From assembly GCA_011032825.1 (NCBI GenBank), contig JAADJZ010000002.1, forward strand, positions 1,612,001-1,676,000: DNA of 64,000 nucleotides, written 5' to 3'. The number at the start of each line of letters is the position of its first letter. The first letter of the stretch is position 1. The translations under genes and the position numbers were made by a program. Below are positions 21,289-34,977 of the stretch, piece after piece. Below the pieces are notes generated by a model. That model was not told the origin of the DNA and did not search any database. It saw only the letters and a list, made by a program, of their open reading frames with translations. Source of the stretch: Massariosphaeria phaeospora. Lineage: Eukaryota > Ascomycota > Dothideomycetes > Pleosporales.

Positions 21289-24233
21289 TAACGCTGACGT
21301 GCACGATAGTGGCGGCGAGAGTGGCATCGGGTTGGAAGTTGGCAGGTGGAAGACTGTTGTCAGATAAGCAACAAAGCAATGAGAAGCGCAATGGAATTAC
21401 CCGAACAGACCAGAACGACCGCTTCCCAACGAAAAACACTGCTAACGAATGGACAGGTTTCGAGGATTGGCTGACTGACGTGCGGATTGGATCGTTGATC
21501 GAATCGGTGGGTCGTCGACGCCGATGTTCCTAGAACCGTGCAGGTTTTTTTGCATCAGCAAAAAAATGCTGATGACTTGTGCTTGTTCCAAGTGTCGCCC
21601 CGATGGCGTCGGGCCGATGCTATCAGAAGCAAAGACCCTAGCCGGGGGCTTTCGTTGTCGGCACGCCAATTAGATCTACATCGCCATAGGGGACGTGTAG
21701 GCCGTCATGGGGCCTATGGTTCGGACGCACCTTGAGAAAAAAAGACTGTCCATCCGCGCCAACGCTATGAGGAATCCAGACCATCATCGAGTGCAATCTT
21801 CATCGGTCGTGCTGGGGATCAGACTGGCAGCCGGCTGAGTTGAATGCACCGGTCGAAGGAACTGAGCGTTGTGTCAGTGTGACATGGACAAAAGAGAGGA
21901 AAGGCGATGATGAGTAGCAGCGGCACGTCCGTGATGAACACTGAGCCTTGAGAGGGTTAGCACAGAACCGTGGATTAGACAACGGGAATACCTTGTGCAT
22001 ACCCTCGGAGGGTTAGCACATAACCGTTCGTCGACGGGAATACCTTGTGCAACCCTTCCGACTCGAGGCATTCGGACTCGACGGCACTGCCGTCGACACG
22101 ATGTCCCAGACGCAATGATGAGTGGCTGCGGTACGTCCGCATTGAAGGTCGCTGAGCGTCTAAAACAAGAAGAAAGGAGTCGAGCAAAAGAGAGAGAAAC
22201 AGAGATAGAGAAACGGAGAGAGAGAGACTCGAGTGAGCAATGCAGAGACCAAACGAGATGTCGACAAGAGTGGTGTGAAGTGTGGTGTGAAGAAGATGGA
22301 GGATGCAGAGCGGAGGACAGCTTATATGGGCTCCAGAACGGGTCCAGGCGTTCGCCGCAGCAGCTCGATGCTCTTCCCATCCCTCGACATGCGAGGTAAA
22401 CAGTCAACAATGGACGGAGAAGGTGGCGTCTGTCTCTGTGTGGCAAGGAGTCACGACGAACAGGTACGTGGGGAAAGGGACGTCGCATGGGCTACAGAAG
22501 CGGAGGGCACAATGGAAACTGAAGGCAAGCTGAGCTGGAGAACCCATCCGTCCCTCACGTTACGAGTCGCATATGAGCAAATAGCCATACCGTTACGGGA
22601 GAGGATTCAGATTCCACAGCCGTCTCGCCTCCACCAGACCGCTCTTAGGGGCACTGTGTCACTGAGAATTGCGTGCAGTCAACTTAGAGAAGGTGTTCTG
22701 ATCTCCACATAGATCCAGTATTCAGGGGTTGAGTTTTGCGAAGACTTCTCTGTATTCAGACGTCATGCATACATCCTGCTCACCTCAACACGCCCTCCAG
22801 TGCAGAAACACTACGTACATATGGAAGTCACATCCCGTTTCCGAGAACCACGCCGCAAGACCAGAAGAGGCAGGAAGCGACAGTGAGCGTCACCCACCTG
22901 CTTTAGCCTGTGCGAACACGAGAGGAAACTGCTACTATCGAGACACGTTCGGCGTCACATCAAGAAGGCCCGGCCTCATCTTCTGTTCTGACTGACAGGT
23001 AAGCACGGCCGTGCGTATGCACAGAATTGCATTTCAGTCTCGCAACCGTAGCAAGCATCGCCAGAAACCATGCTCGCAACTACACCCAAACTTACCCCCA
23101 CATATCCCTCTCTCCGCATCATCTACAGTCCACCACTGATTTCATCATGCTTTTGACGATGTCACGATATCCGTGATATTGAGTTCTACCTCCATATGTC
23201 CTTCACCTCCACAGATAGCATAAGCTAAACACACGCTGAATCCAACTAATAACATAACAGATCATCAAGTTAATTTGTATTTGCGCGGGAACGTCAACAA
23301 GCACAGCCCATGTCTTGACCTTGTTCAACAAGCTCATACCCGTGCCTACCTAGTATATACCTCAATCTCGCTCCCACCCCACCCCATCCCATCCCACCAC
23401 GACCATGCGTACGATACGATATCCGGTGGCAGGTAGGGCTGAGCTAGGCTACTAGACCAGACCAGACTACATGGTACGTACATACATACAACATCCACCC
23501 AGCTAGCCTGCATAGCACGCATCGATTAATCGCGCTGTGTTTACATACTCGGTTGTGGTTGTTGGCATGTGATGTGGTGGAGGTAAGGAGCGAGGGAGGG
23601 AGGATGAATAAATGCCTCAGACTGCTACAATAACGGATATAAACTAGCGACAACAATGAGCCATGGCCCGAGACCGTCCACGGGGTGTGTGTGGTGCGTA
23701 TACATCATTTTCCACTCAACCTCACACAATGTGTAGCACCCAAAACCGAGGTTGATGACCTCTATCGAATATTGAATATTGCCTACCCGAGGCGGGGGGC
23801 CACACCGAGCTAACTCAAAAGTCCCAGTCTAACTGCGCGCCCGTGAACCGAACCGGTTCAGAACACCCAAAAACATGCAGTCCTATCCCATGACCAAAAA
23901 GGGGAAGAGTAGAGGATACCGCCTGAAAGTTGAGAGAAGAGAGCATGAAGGAGATGAAGAGTGACAAAAAGCTCGAAACTTGTCCCTGTCCTCCCAGGAA
24001 GATATCCCGCCTGATGCAAAGAAAACCCCACAAGACAAAAGTACGCCGACGCCTCTATAACATACCAGCGCCAGCCTCCTGATAGATGTTGCGATACCAG
24101 TCGCCCGCCTCCTGATGGTATTACTAATCCGAACATCATGCCTGAGAGTGAAGCCTCATGACCTGACCAGGTCTCGTCCCATCGTCCAATCATGCGTCGT
24201 AGCCGCCGACCTCGTTGTATCGTTCGACGTTCT
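21289..24233. other. Long intergenic region with nested repeats
   Basis: Nearly 3 kb without an acceptable gene. It contains the repeat block at 21906-22160 and a purine-rich run (AGAGAGAAAC repeats, about 22186-22230). C-rich CCCATCC-type repeats (about 23369-23400) and TACATACA repeats (about 23478-23490) follow. Overlapping frames on both strands across 21874-22712 have skewed composition and no domain, so I read them as chance. Confidence 0.5.
21906..22160. repeat. Nested repeat block: 56-bp tandem pair flanked by a second direct repeat
   Basis: A 56 bp unit (starting GAGGGTTAGCACA and containing GGGAATACCTTGTGCA) occurs at 21952-22007 and again at 22008 to about 22060. A different unit (GATGAGTAGCAGCGGCACGTC) at about 21906-21945 recurs as a diverged copy at about 22114-22160. 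The arrangement is A-B-B'-A'. Confidence 0.8.
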
Positions 24234-24962
24234 TCAAGTCCTCAAACCCAGCCTCCGTCCGAGCAACTTCGTCTGTCCGACCCTGTTGCGGAAGCTCTTC
24301 CAACTCTTCTGGCGCTCTTCCCAGTCACCCATCTGGCCCCACATGAAGTCCCAGCTCCTGTTTTCGTACCGGATAGTCTCCTCGCCGTGCAGGCACATCT
24401 CCCTGTAGACTCGCTGGGCCCTCGCGCGCCTGGCAGCCACCTCACCGACCAGATAGGGATCCTCGAGAGGATTGTGGGGCTCGATGGAGGAGCCGACCTG
24501 GACGGGGTAGGCGTTCACATTCGCGGTCGAGGCGCTCGGCGAGTTGCTGTTGGAGTGGCCAGACGAGATGGGCGGAGGCGCCACGGTAGAGATCGAGTTG
24601 AGAAGAGCGGTGGTGCTGGCTGCTTGGTCGGCACGGCGTCGAGCTACGGCGTTGTATTGTCGAGAGTTGTTGCTGATGCGGGTGCTGCTCCAACTGTTGA
24701 GGTTGTAGAGGTTGATCTCTGGCGCGGATCCGGGGGCTCTGTTCTGGAAGCCAGGGGCGTAGGTGGGAGCTGGCAGACCGCGCACATGCTGATTAGGCAG
24801 GAGCGGGGGCAGTAGAGACGCGGGGGTGCGGTAGGACGTGTATGTGGGCGTGTCCGAGACGTACGACGGCGCGGCGCTGCGAACAGACACGGCGTCGGGG
24901 TCGTTGCGGGAGTAGATGGGGAGAGGCTCGAGCTCGAGCGGTGTGTTGGTGATGTGGAGCAT
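24234..24962 (-). CDS. Conserved fungal protein of unknown function with helical C-terminus
   Basis: Single exon, 242 residues. The first 165 residues are Pro/Ser/Asn/Thr-rich and likely disordered (ELEPLPIYSRNDPDAV, SYVSDTPTYTSYRTP). The last 75 residues are compact and charged, with several Trp (ARRARAQRVYREMCLHGEE, SWDFMWGQMGDWEERQKSW), and end in a basic tail LLGRRLGLRT. The conserved-looking part is therefore the C-terminus. No signal peptide or membrane span is seen. The ATG at 24962 is the first in frame. The codon use and the structured tail argue for a real gene; the function is not recognisable from sequence. Confidence 0.72.
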   Translation of the reverse strand: MLHITNTPLELEPLPIYSRNDPDAVSVRSAAPSYVSDTPTYTSYRTPASLLPPLLPNQHVRGLPAPTYAPGFQNRAPGSAPEINLYNLNSWSSTRISNNSRQYNAVARRRADQAASTTALLNSISTVAPPPISSGHSNSNSPSASTANVNAYPVQVGSSIEPHNPLEDPYLVGEVAARRARAQRVYREMCLHGEETIRYENRSWDFMWGQMGDWEERQKSWKSFRNRVGQTKLLGRRLGLRT

Positions 24963-26099
24963 GTTTTGGCTGGTGTGAGGTTTGTGTGCGTGCCGGCGCC
25001 AGAAAGAGGGTTGGGGAGACAGGCGAGCAACGAGAGCCCAAGCCGGCGCTTATAGCGAGAGACAGTCCAGGCCGGCCGGTCAGCTGCAGACGGTGGGTGA
25101 GTAGACGCGGCAAGGCCAGGAAGGGAAGGGCGAGATATGAGCTGTGGAAGTAGCGGCCGACAGCGAGGCGGTGCATTCCATTAAATGTCGCGCCAGGCAC
25201 AGCATGCAGCAAACTGGCTGGAGCATGCAGGCTGGCTGAGCCTAACGCTGCGGCCGCGACGGGCTGGGCAGCAGACAGCTGCACGCGGTGCACCGCGAAC
25301 GACTGGCCGGCGACGGGCGAGGGAATGGCTGGCCCGCCGCCGTGTAAATGGTGGAATCAATCATGGAGTGGATGGATAGTGGAATGGAGGGGCGCCGTGG
25401 TGCCGCTGCTCCGGGCCCCGCACCACCAGCGCGGCGGGCATGACCATGCGGGCTCCTTCCACATCCGTCAGCTGCTACCTTCGTATCGATAACCACGGCA
25501 GGCCGGTGCCGACGACAACGACGACCAGCTTTAGGCGCAAACGCCGCAGAAGAGACCCTTGGATCGAGGGCTCAGGTGCGCCGCATGAGCTTGATAGGGG
25601 CCCTGGTCAGCCCCTCCTTCACAGCCGTGGACCCTGCCTTTTCACATGTGCGCCAAGCAACCTCGAAAGCGAACATCTTCATTCGTGTCGACCGCGTCTC
25701 GTTGGGACGTCGCCTATATTTGGCTACTGTACAGATCCGAGGGTATCCCAGCCAGTTTCCTAGACGCCGTTGAAAGAACAAAAATGACGCTGTTATGAAA
25801 ACCCCACCGTGCCCTGGTGTGCTGTGAAGACATGTGTAGAAAACGGACATCTCCTCCAAATGGCAAACGGGTAGTGCGGCCTTCAATGCGCCCGGCATCC
25901 GAGAGAACCGTGGTAAACATCGTAGCTGACCAGCAAAGTCTTGGACGCTGCGCTGGTCGTGGGCAGCACTCGGCAAGGTCGATTTCTGGGCGCGCACCCC
26001 AGACCATCGACATGCGGCTCCAAACGGGCGATGCCATCATCGTTTACCGTACCACAGTATCAGTTCCTCTCTTCTGAATCGCTAGCGTCAGCTGTGCCT
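24963..26099. other. Intergenic region
   Basis: It holds the promoter of the minus-strand gene at 24234-24962 and the 3' UTR of the next minus-strand gene. Overlapping frames on both strands show no domain features. Confidence 0.5.
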
Positions 26100-27335
26100 T
26101 CAGTCATCCTCGTACTCGACCGGAGCTTTGGTGCCAAGCGCCTCCTGAGCTTCCCTGAGCATGGAACTCATTTGAGCACTCATCCTACGCAATCGAGCAT
26201 CGTCCTCCATCTCCTCTCGCCGCATTTTGTTGATTAGACGCTGACTCTCCACTGGCAGCGGGCTCTTCTTGGTTTTGTCTTCGAACATGGCAGGCGAGCC
26301 GTAGCTTTGGCGACTGTATGATCGCGGAGTGTTGTATGATTGCGCCGCTTCCTGTGTAGCTCCATGGAAAGATCTGATGTCTAGAGTGGAGCGCCGAGAA
26401 ACCGGAATCAGAGATGGGCGTTTTAGGACAGGCGTAGTAGCGCCCGCCCTGGAGACCGGACGTGGAATGTGAGAAGGCGATTCTGCGCAGTTCGGAATCC
26501 GTCGCTCTGACAGACGTGGAGTCGACGGTCTTGAATCCACCTCTCCATCCCGGTCCACGACCACCCAACTCTCCCCAGTTTTTAAGCGTTTCGACATCCT
26601 AGGGCGTCCACTCTCAACCGAATCTACCGATAGAACACCATAGTTGTCTTCGAGGTAATTGCTACGTAGCTGCGACTGCTGTATAGGTCCTCCTTGAGTG
26701 TTGAAGGGGTCATCCTGAAGACCCAGCTTTGCGGCCACGACTGCATGCCCATCGGCCGTGTATGCTTGTCCGCCTCCTCCCTGGAACCCTCTAAAAGGCA
26801 CTGTGCAGAATTGAAACAACTTTCCAGCCACGCCTCCCATTTTGCTCAGGATCTGATTGAAGAGCCATGGCTTGTTGCCATCTGGCGTTTCTTGTACAGC
26901 GAGATAGGAGGGCGGCTGGTTGGGAGCGCCCATAGGTGTCCACATTCCGCGCTGTTTCTCGAGCTGGAAGTAATCGTCGTAGTCTCCGTTGTGCCTTCCG
27001 AACCTGTCTGAGCCTTCCATGCCCCCGGCCAGCTCGTAGCGGTCGTTTGCAAGCGGAGGAGGGCTCATAACGTTGAAGGATTGAGAGTATTGCAGCGAGC
27101 TCCCCGGCCACGCGTGGGTGGTCTCCGCGTGCGCAGGATGGGAAGGTTCAAGATCGCCCGACTGTCGGGAGCGTTTCCGGGTCCCGTAGTCACCTGGATC
27201 GTCCACCTGATGACCGGTGGTTTCGCTGAAAGGCGCAGACGCAAAGAACCCTGCGCTAGAGCGGGAACTTGCGCCGGCCGGAGGCGGTGTGAAAAGACCA
27301 GGCATGTCGAACGGGTTGCGCGATGTGGCTGCCAT
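26100..27335 (-). CDS. Conserved fungal protein of unknown function, largely disordered
   Basis: Single exon, 411 residues, starting at ATG 27335 (MAATSRNPFDMPGLFTPPP); upstream codons lack an ATG. The protein is Ser/Pro/Arg-rich with one hydrophobic-amphipathic block near residues 160-190 (KPWLFNQILSKMGGVAGKLF, then QFCTVPFRGF). This is the best candidate for a membrane-binding or conserved motif. Several R-x-x-S and SP/TP sites and two KR-type basic clusters (KRSRQS, SKRLKTGESW) suggest a phosphorylated, possibly nuclear, protein. The C-terminus is a charged helix (RLINKMRREEMEDDARLRRM, then SAQMSSMLREAQEALG) that could form a coiled coil. No family was recognised. Confidence 0.78.
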   Translation of the reverse strand: MAATSRNPFDMPGLFTPPPAGASSRSSAGFFASAPFSETTGHQVDDPGDYGTRKRSRQSGDLEPSHPAHAETTHAWPGSSLQYSQSFNVMSPPPLANDRYELAGGMEGSDRFGRHNGDYDDYFQLEKQRGMWTPMGAPNQPPSYLAVQETPDGNKPWLFNQILSKMGGVAGKLFQFCTVPFRGFQGGGGQAYTADGHAVVAAKLGLQDDPFNTQGGPIQQSQLRSNYLEDNYGVLSVDSVESGRPRMSKRLKTGESWVVVDRDGEVDSRPSTPRLSERRIPNCAESPSHIPRPVSRAGATTPVLKRPSLIPVSRRSTLDIRSFHGATQEAAQSYNTPRSYSRQSYGSPAMFEDKTKKSPLPVESQRLINKMRREEMEDDARLRRMSAQMSSMLREAQEALGTKAPVEYEDD

Positions 27336-27972
27336 GCGGAGACGGATAGGTTGCGTTCGGGGGGAGGGTGAATGCGCGAGTGAGACCTTGGAGACCGATG
27401 GGATTGTGGTGTACGCGGATAGATCGTGGAGATGCAAAGGCGCGCTCGGAGCGAGTCGCTCGCAAGGGTTGTCGAAGATTATTGATGCATGCTGCGAAGG
27501 CGGTGTGGGGTATGAGGCCTTGGTTGCTGGTTGAGTTTGTTGTGATCGCGATCGTCCCGTCGCTCTGGGAACCTCCCGAGGTCACGCCGGGCGGGCTAAC
27601 CTAATCCGTAGCCCGTGCAGGGGTACATACGTCCGGCTAATTCTAACTTGGATACTAGGTGTTGTCTACGTAGACTTTGAAAAGGTAAGTTTTGGAGGTT
27701 TACTACCTAGATGCGCATCGGAAATAAGTTATGCCAGGGCTGCTTCAAATGGTAGAACGTTCATTGCGGACGAGCTTCTTGCTCCGTCCTGCTGGAGCTA
27801 GAGTAACGCGATGAGGAATTACATCCCAAACTGTGCACCGAAGTGCTAGATTCATCAACAACGAAACCTGCATACTCCGTACAATCGACCCTATCCATGT
27901 CCAAGCGTTACAGGCTTAACATGCCGGGTATATGAGCAACAACCGAATCCAGAAATGACAGAACCGAAAATC
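27336..27972. other. Intergenic region
   Basis: It contains the promoter of the gene at 26100-27335 and the short ADA2 3' UTR. No feature is seen. Confidence 0.5.
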
Positions 27973-29642
27973 TCACGCTCGCGCGATCCACCCACTGTGC
28001 GCGAAGAAATCGAACAGCTGACTGGCCTTGTTCACATCAATTCTGCATACATCCTTCGCGGCTTTCTTCTTCAAGGCGCCGCCTTGCTTCATGGCCTCTC
28101 TTATCATATTCTCCTTGATGGCGAGGTACGGTTTCGGCATGATACGCAGAACGCTGCACAACTCGCGTTCCTCCGGGGTAAGTAGTTGAAGGTCTGATGC
28201 GGACTCTTTGCCAAATTTGAGAGGCACTGTGTTGGGCAGCTGTTTCGGTACAAATTTGATCTTCGTATGTTGCGGGGTTCCTATGCCATTGATGCCGTTT
28301 GTGCCGTTGGCGCCACTCGTCCCATTGGTGCTGTTTGTGCCATTCGGAGTGCCGTCCGGCGGTGGTGTGGTGAGACCACTCTTTTGGCGAAGCTGTAGAG
28401 GAAGGTCTGTTCCCACCAACGCCATTGTAGCCGAAGGAATTTCAAAAGGCGGTGTGGGCTTGCTAATTCTGCTAGAAGCCAGCCGGTCAAATTGGCCTAG
28501 CGGGGGACCTCGCGATAGCCGTTGCTGCTTCTCCTGCTCATACTTCTCGCCGGCTTTGAAATCCGATATTTGCATGTTCCTCCACTCCTGCAACTGGGTG
28601 ATGGCAGCACGAAGATTATGTTCATATTCCAAACCCTCGCAGAACAGCTTGAAGTCCTCGTGCTTCATCATCCTAGCAAATGGTTTTGCTTTGTTGAGCA
28701 AATCGCGCTCTTCCTTGGTCCGCTTCTTGTCGGCCCCTGCATTCACTTTGTACTGGAGTAGCTCATGCTCGAATATTATCTTCTTTCGCTCCACTCGGGC
28801 ATCCAGACGGGAGTTGTAGATCTTCATGACGGTCATCTTCAAGACCATCTCCGGATCGGTTTCGCCAGTGTGTGGGTTGATGCCATCTCCAGGATCGAAT
28901 TGCATGTGTTGTACAGCCTCTTCGGCCTCATTGAAGTATTCTGTTTCGAACTCCAGGCGACCGGGCATATACCCCTGGACCTCGTGGCATGAAGGAACAC
29001 TAGCGGTAGGCTTCTGCTTCGGCGTGGCTGGTGGTGCATTTTTGGCGTCCTCCTTCCTCTGCTCGATCCTCCGCTTCTTCCGAGCCTGGAACGCGTCGCG
29101 GGGTATCCTTTCGCTGAGGACCTTGTCATCCGGACTGCAATGCTCGGGCAGGGGGAACCGCGAGCTGTTTATATATGTGTCGATATAGTGGTCCCGGACT
29201 TCGTCCTTGGACCTGAATCCACCGATGTGATCGGCAATGTCGGACCACGAGCCCAAGCCGTATGTTTCGGCACCCTCGAGCAGTGCTAGCTCTTCGTCGG
29301 CCCCCCAGTCGTCGGTAAAGATGGGTATAGAGTGCTGCTCAATGACCTGGTAGGCGTGTGTTTTCGGATCATGTTCGCGCGAGCACTTGGCATCAGAGAA
29401 GCAGGGCACGCAGAGGTCGTACTCGTGGCAGGCATTGTTGGCGCAGCGTATGCGGACCTGGAAGAGCGATCAATACGGCGCATGTGTAAAGGGACTGTCC
29501 GGGATGGCGGTGAAGGCCGGGGTCGGGCTGTGCTGCGATTGGGACTTACTGTGGAGGTGATGTCGGAGGAGCAAACATCGCATACGTACTTGACACCGCC
29601 CTCGGTGCCCCGCGACGCGGTCTTCTTCTTGATGAGGCCCAT
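27973..29642 (-). CDS. ADA2: SAGA/ADA histone acetyltransferase adaptor ADA2
   Basis: Exons 29642..29550 and 29457..27973; the 92 bp intron has a GTAAGT donor and splits the ZZ finger. The product is 525 residues. The ZZ zinc finger (about 19-65) has CDVC, then [15 protein letters not shown] and a distal H pair. The SANT/Myb domain (about 73-125) reads [35 protein letters not shown]. The helical middle carries [15 protein letters not shown] and [20 protein letters not shown]. The C-terminal SWIRM domain (about 430-520) has [20 protein letters not shown] and [15 protein letters not shown]. Ada2 activates the Gcn5 acetyltransferase within SAGA in the nucleus. A Gly/Asn/Thr repeat (about 28286-28345) lies in the linker before SWIRM. 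Confidence 0.95.
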
Positions 29643-30323
29643 GATGCTCCTGTAATGCGCGCTCGAGGGGTGAGAGACGATCGGCTACACGTTGAGACGG
29701 CAGCTGAGACGCGGGCGGCAGAGCCGCAACTGTGGCTGTGCAGATGACAACGCGGCAATGTTAATGGCGTCGTGACCACCGCCAGGAGGCTAATTTAAGT
29801 GACGTCCAGGCAAGCTGAATGCGCAGGAGGATGGCGACTCAGACGGCCCCGACGCGGGGTGATATCGCGGCCGGTGGCGGCGTGTTGGACGCTGCGAGCC
29901 ACTACCGAGGCCGCAACGCAATGTGCAGGGAGATTTGTATCTGATGCAGGCGCACAGGTCGTACGCAATGCATTAAGGCCGGCCCAAAATAGACATGTCG
30001 CTCGTGGTGATTCAAACACTGGCACGACTGCTGGGGAAATGAGGCCTGTCCGCTTGTCGCTCTGCCAAGGAACCCCCCCGCTGCGCAGCGAATGCCACCC
30101 GTGCGCAGTGTGGATTCATGGTCTGCCTCTCTCCTTGATGCGATTAGGATAGCAGCCGCTCGCCACTCTCGCCAGCTATATCCTTCAGCCCTCTGCTCTC
30201 TCACGCTCCCTCTGCACCTCCTCGAACCTCCTGCGGCCCTCACAGTCCGCCCCGGTTCGGCACATCCTCGTCGCTCACCCCTCACCGCCTCCTCCGAACC
30301 GCCTACCCTCTACCACCGCAGCC
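29643..30323. promoter_or_regulatory. Divergent promoter region of ADA2 and YPK1
   Basis: The 681 bp between the two ATGs contain pyrimidine-rich stretches next to the YPK1 start. No gene or RNA was recognised; the overlapping frames are not conserved-looking. Confidence 0.55.
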
Positions 30324-32441
30324 ATGTCTTGGAAGCTCACGAAGAAGCTGAAGGAAACGCACTTGACAGCTCCCTTCTCTACCTTCAGCCGGTCGTCGTC
30401 CACCTCGACGATAGTCGGCGACCAAACGCCCAAAGCCCCGAGCAGCACAGCGAGCAGCGCAACCCTCGTCGACTCGAAAGACACCAATGGCCTCGGTTTG
30501 TGATCTGTGTGGAGCCTTCTAAGACGTTACTAATGACTCTCAGCGGCCTCGGAAGCGAATGCCGCCCCCCCACCAACGCCCCTCCGACCCGGCATTCTGA
30601 TAGTGACGCTCCATGAGGGCAAACAGTTCTCCCTCCCGCAAGGCGCTGAGCAGGCCTTCACTCATGGGAACGGACATCATCAGGGCTCGCTGTCAACGGG
30701 TGGTGGCTTCTCAGTAGCCGGTTCCATGCGGCCGAATTCGTCGTCACGGAACCAGGTTGCGGGGTCCTACTCCAGCTCCAACCGGCCCCAGTCTGCTGCC
30801 GGCAGCATCAACGCGGTCCCTACTATCCACGGCCGCTACTCGTCCAAGTATCTGCCCTATGCCCTCGTTGATTTCGACAAGCAACAGGTCTTCATCAATG
30901 CAGTTTCCGGCACCCCCGAGAACCCGCTTTGGGCAGGGGGCAACACACAGTACAAGTTCGATGTGTCTCGCATCACGGATCTGACAGTATCACTTTATAT
31001 TCGAAACCCCTCAGCTGCGCCGAATGCTGGCAGGAACGAGGACATCTTTATTGGAACATGTAAAGTCAACCCTCGGTTCGAGGAATCGCAAATCGGCGCC
31101 GATGATAAGTCAAGTAAGAAAGACAAGGAAAAGACAGCTTTAGGCCAAGCTGGGGCTGATTGGATTGACGTCCAGTTCGGAACTGGGTCCATGAGGATCG
31201 GTGTCAGTTTCGTAGAAAACCGCCAAGATCGTCTGTCTATTGAAGACTTCGAGCTCCTCAAAGTCGTTGGCAAAGGAAGTTTCGGCAAGGTCATGCAGGT
31301 GCAGTACGTCGTATCGCCCATCGGGTGACCCGCACAATCGCTAACCATGCGTAGGAAGCGTGATACACACCGTATCTATGCCTTAAAGACTATCCGGAAA
31401 GCTCATATCATTTCCCGCTCAGAAGTAGCACATACCCTTGCGGAACGATCCGTTCTTGCCCAGATCAACAACCCCTTTATCGTACCACTAAAGTTCTCGT
31501 TTCAGTCGCCCGAAAAACTTTACCTTGTCCTGGCCTTCGTCAACGGTGGTGAACTGTTCCACCATCTCCAAAAAGAACAGCGATTCGACATTAACCGCGC
31601 CCGCTTCTACACTGCCGAGCTTCTCTGTGCATTAGAGTGTTTGCATGGGTTCAATGTCATCTACCGCGACCTGAAACCCGAGAACATCCTTCTGGACTAC
31701 ACGGGACACATCGCCCTATGTGATTTTGGCCTCTGCAAGCTGGATATGAAGGATGAAGACAGGACCAACAGTATGTTAAGCGAGTGGTGTTCTTTTATCA
31801 GCACCTGCTAACCGCTCCTAGCATTCTGTGGAACACCGGAGTACCTCGCTCCTGAGCTTCTCACCGGCACCGGTTACACGAAGACAGTTGACTGGTGGAC
31901 CCTCGGTGTTCTACTGTACGAGATGTTGACTGGCCTCCCGCCATTCTACGATGAGAACACCAATGACATGTACCGCAAAATCTTGACAGAGCCTCTGCAT
32001 TTCCCCGGCCCCGAGATTGTGCCTCCAGCTGCACGAGACCTTCTGACTCGTCTACTCGACCGAAATCCCGACAAACGCCTAGGAGCAAAGGGCGCCGCCG
32101 AGATCAAAGCTCACTATTTCTTTCACAGTATTGATTGGCGGAAGTTGCTAGAGAGGAAGTACGAGCCTAGCTTCAAACCTAGTGTGGTATGTATTGGATA
32201 TTATTGTACATTATGCGGCCCGTCACTGACCGTTTTTTAGACTGATGCAAAGGACACTGCCAACTTCGACCGTGAGTTCACCCAGGAGGCTCCAACGGAC
32301 TCGTACGTGGATGGGCCGATGCTGTCGCAGACTATGCAGCAACAGTTTGCGGGTTGGTCGTATAACCGACCTGTCGCTGGCCTCGGAGATGCTGGTGGCT
32401 CGGTCAAGGACCCGTCGTTTGAGGGCGTGAACGAGAGATAG
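30324..32441 (+). CDS. YPK1: AGC serine/threonine kinase YPK1/YpkA
   Basis: Exons 30324..30495, 30544..31303, 31355..31770, 31822..32186 and 32241..32441; introns of 48-54 bp, all GT-AG with CTAAC/CTAAT signals. The product is 637 residues. The N-terminal half has a basic start (MSWKLTKKLKETHL) and a C2-like lipid-binding region (LRPGILIVTLHEGKQFSLP, KYLPYALVDFDKQQVFINAV). The kinase domain begins with GKGSFGKV (about 298), then ALKTIRK (catalytic Lys), YRDLKPEN, DFGLCKLD, and activation loop TFCGTPEYLAPELL. The C-terminal AGC tail holds the turn region and hydrophobic motif FAGWSY (about 607-612), the TORC2 target. In fungi Ypk1 acts downstream of TORC2 and Pkh kinases in sphingolipid and membrane-stress control and is usually essential. 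Confidence 0.96.
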
Positions 32442-33163
32442 CTGAGAAAGCTGTTGGGTTTCTGAGCTGGGACAGCGCTTGACTGTCGACCGCGCCGCTG
32501 TGGAAGCTGAGGGTCGACAAACAGGCACGGGATGGCCGTCTCATTGCAGTCCACTCTGTGTATTACGTTTTATTTCAGGGAGCGCCCCGCTGCCTGGCCT
32601 AGGTGTGGTGACAGGTTTGATGCCTTACGAATTTGGGTGGGCATTCCGGCGCATGAGGCAGCATTTGTGTGAGGCCAGATAAGGCAATTCAAGACGATAT
32701 CCACAATTCGCAAGAAGACGCTGGACGTGTGAACGTGCATGAAACAGAGGCCACGCGCACCGTCGGCCGATTGGTGGGCCTGCTCTATCTTGCTTTGTAT
32801 TGCTTCGTAACCAACAGCGCGCCGCCATGGCGATGCGTGCCAGTGACAGCTCTTCGAGGGGCTGTTGCGCATTGCGCTGCATGATGGCCAGGGTGGTGCT
32901 GGTGCTGTGACGTTCTTAGTGCGTCGGCCACCCCCACCAAGACGGCCTCGCTCCCCCGCCATCACTCTGCTTTCTCAACTATTTCCCCGCGGAAATCCAA
33001 TTTGAGGCCCTATTTAAATTCTTCCTTCGACAAGACCTTTGGGACTCTTCTTTTAAGTCCTACTCAAACCTCCACCTTCAATTGTACGTCACTGCCCTCA
33101 CGAGCGAGCTGGTTGTTGCGCCCACTAACCCCACCAGCTCTGTAGCACAACCCGAATTTCACA
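32442..33163. promoter_or_regulatory. Promoter and 5' leader of glucose-6-phosphate isomerase
   Basis: After the YPK1 3' UTR comes a TATA-like CTATTTAAAT at about 33010 and pyrimidine-rich leader sequence. This suits a strongly expressed glycolytic gene. A leader intron is predicted at 33084-33137. Confidence 0.55.
33084..33137 (+). other. Predicted 5' UTR intron of PGI1
   Basis: A 54 bp GT-AG unit starts with the consensus donor GTACGT, has the branch site CACTAACCCC and ends CCACCAG. It lies 26 bp before the PGI1 ATG. Everything but expression data argues for a leader intron. Confidence 0.65.

Positions 33164-34977
<1,814 letters not shown>

Noticed and set aside
21874..22712. Overlapping frames of 204 (minus) and 159 (plus) codons across the nested repeats
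   Set aside because: They read the repeats in unrelated frames, have skewed composition and no conserved segment.
24192..24815. 207-codon plus-strand frame
   Set aside because: It is antisense to the conserved single-exon gene at 24234-24962 and shows only Arg/Gly/Val bias.
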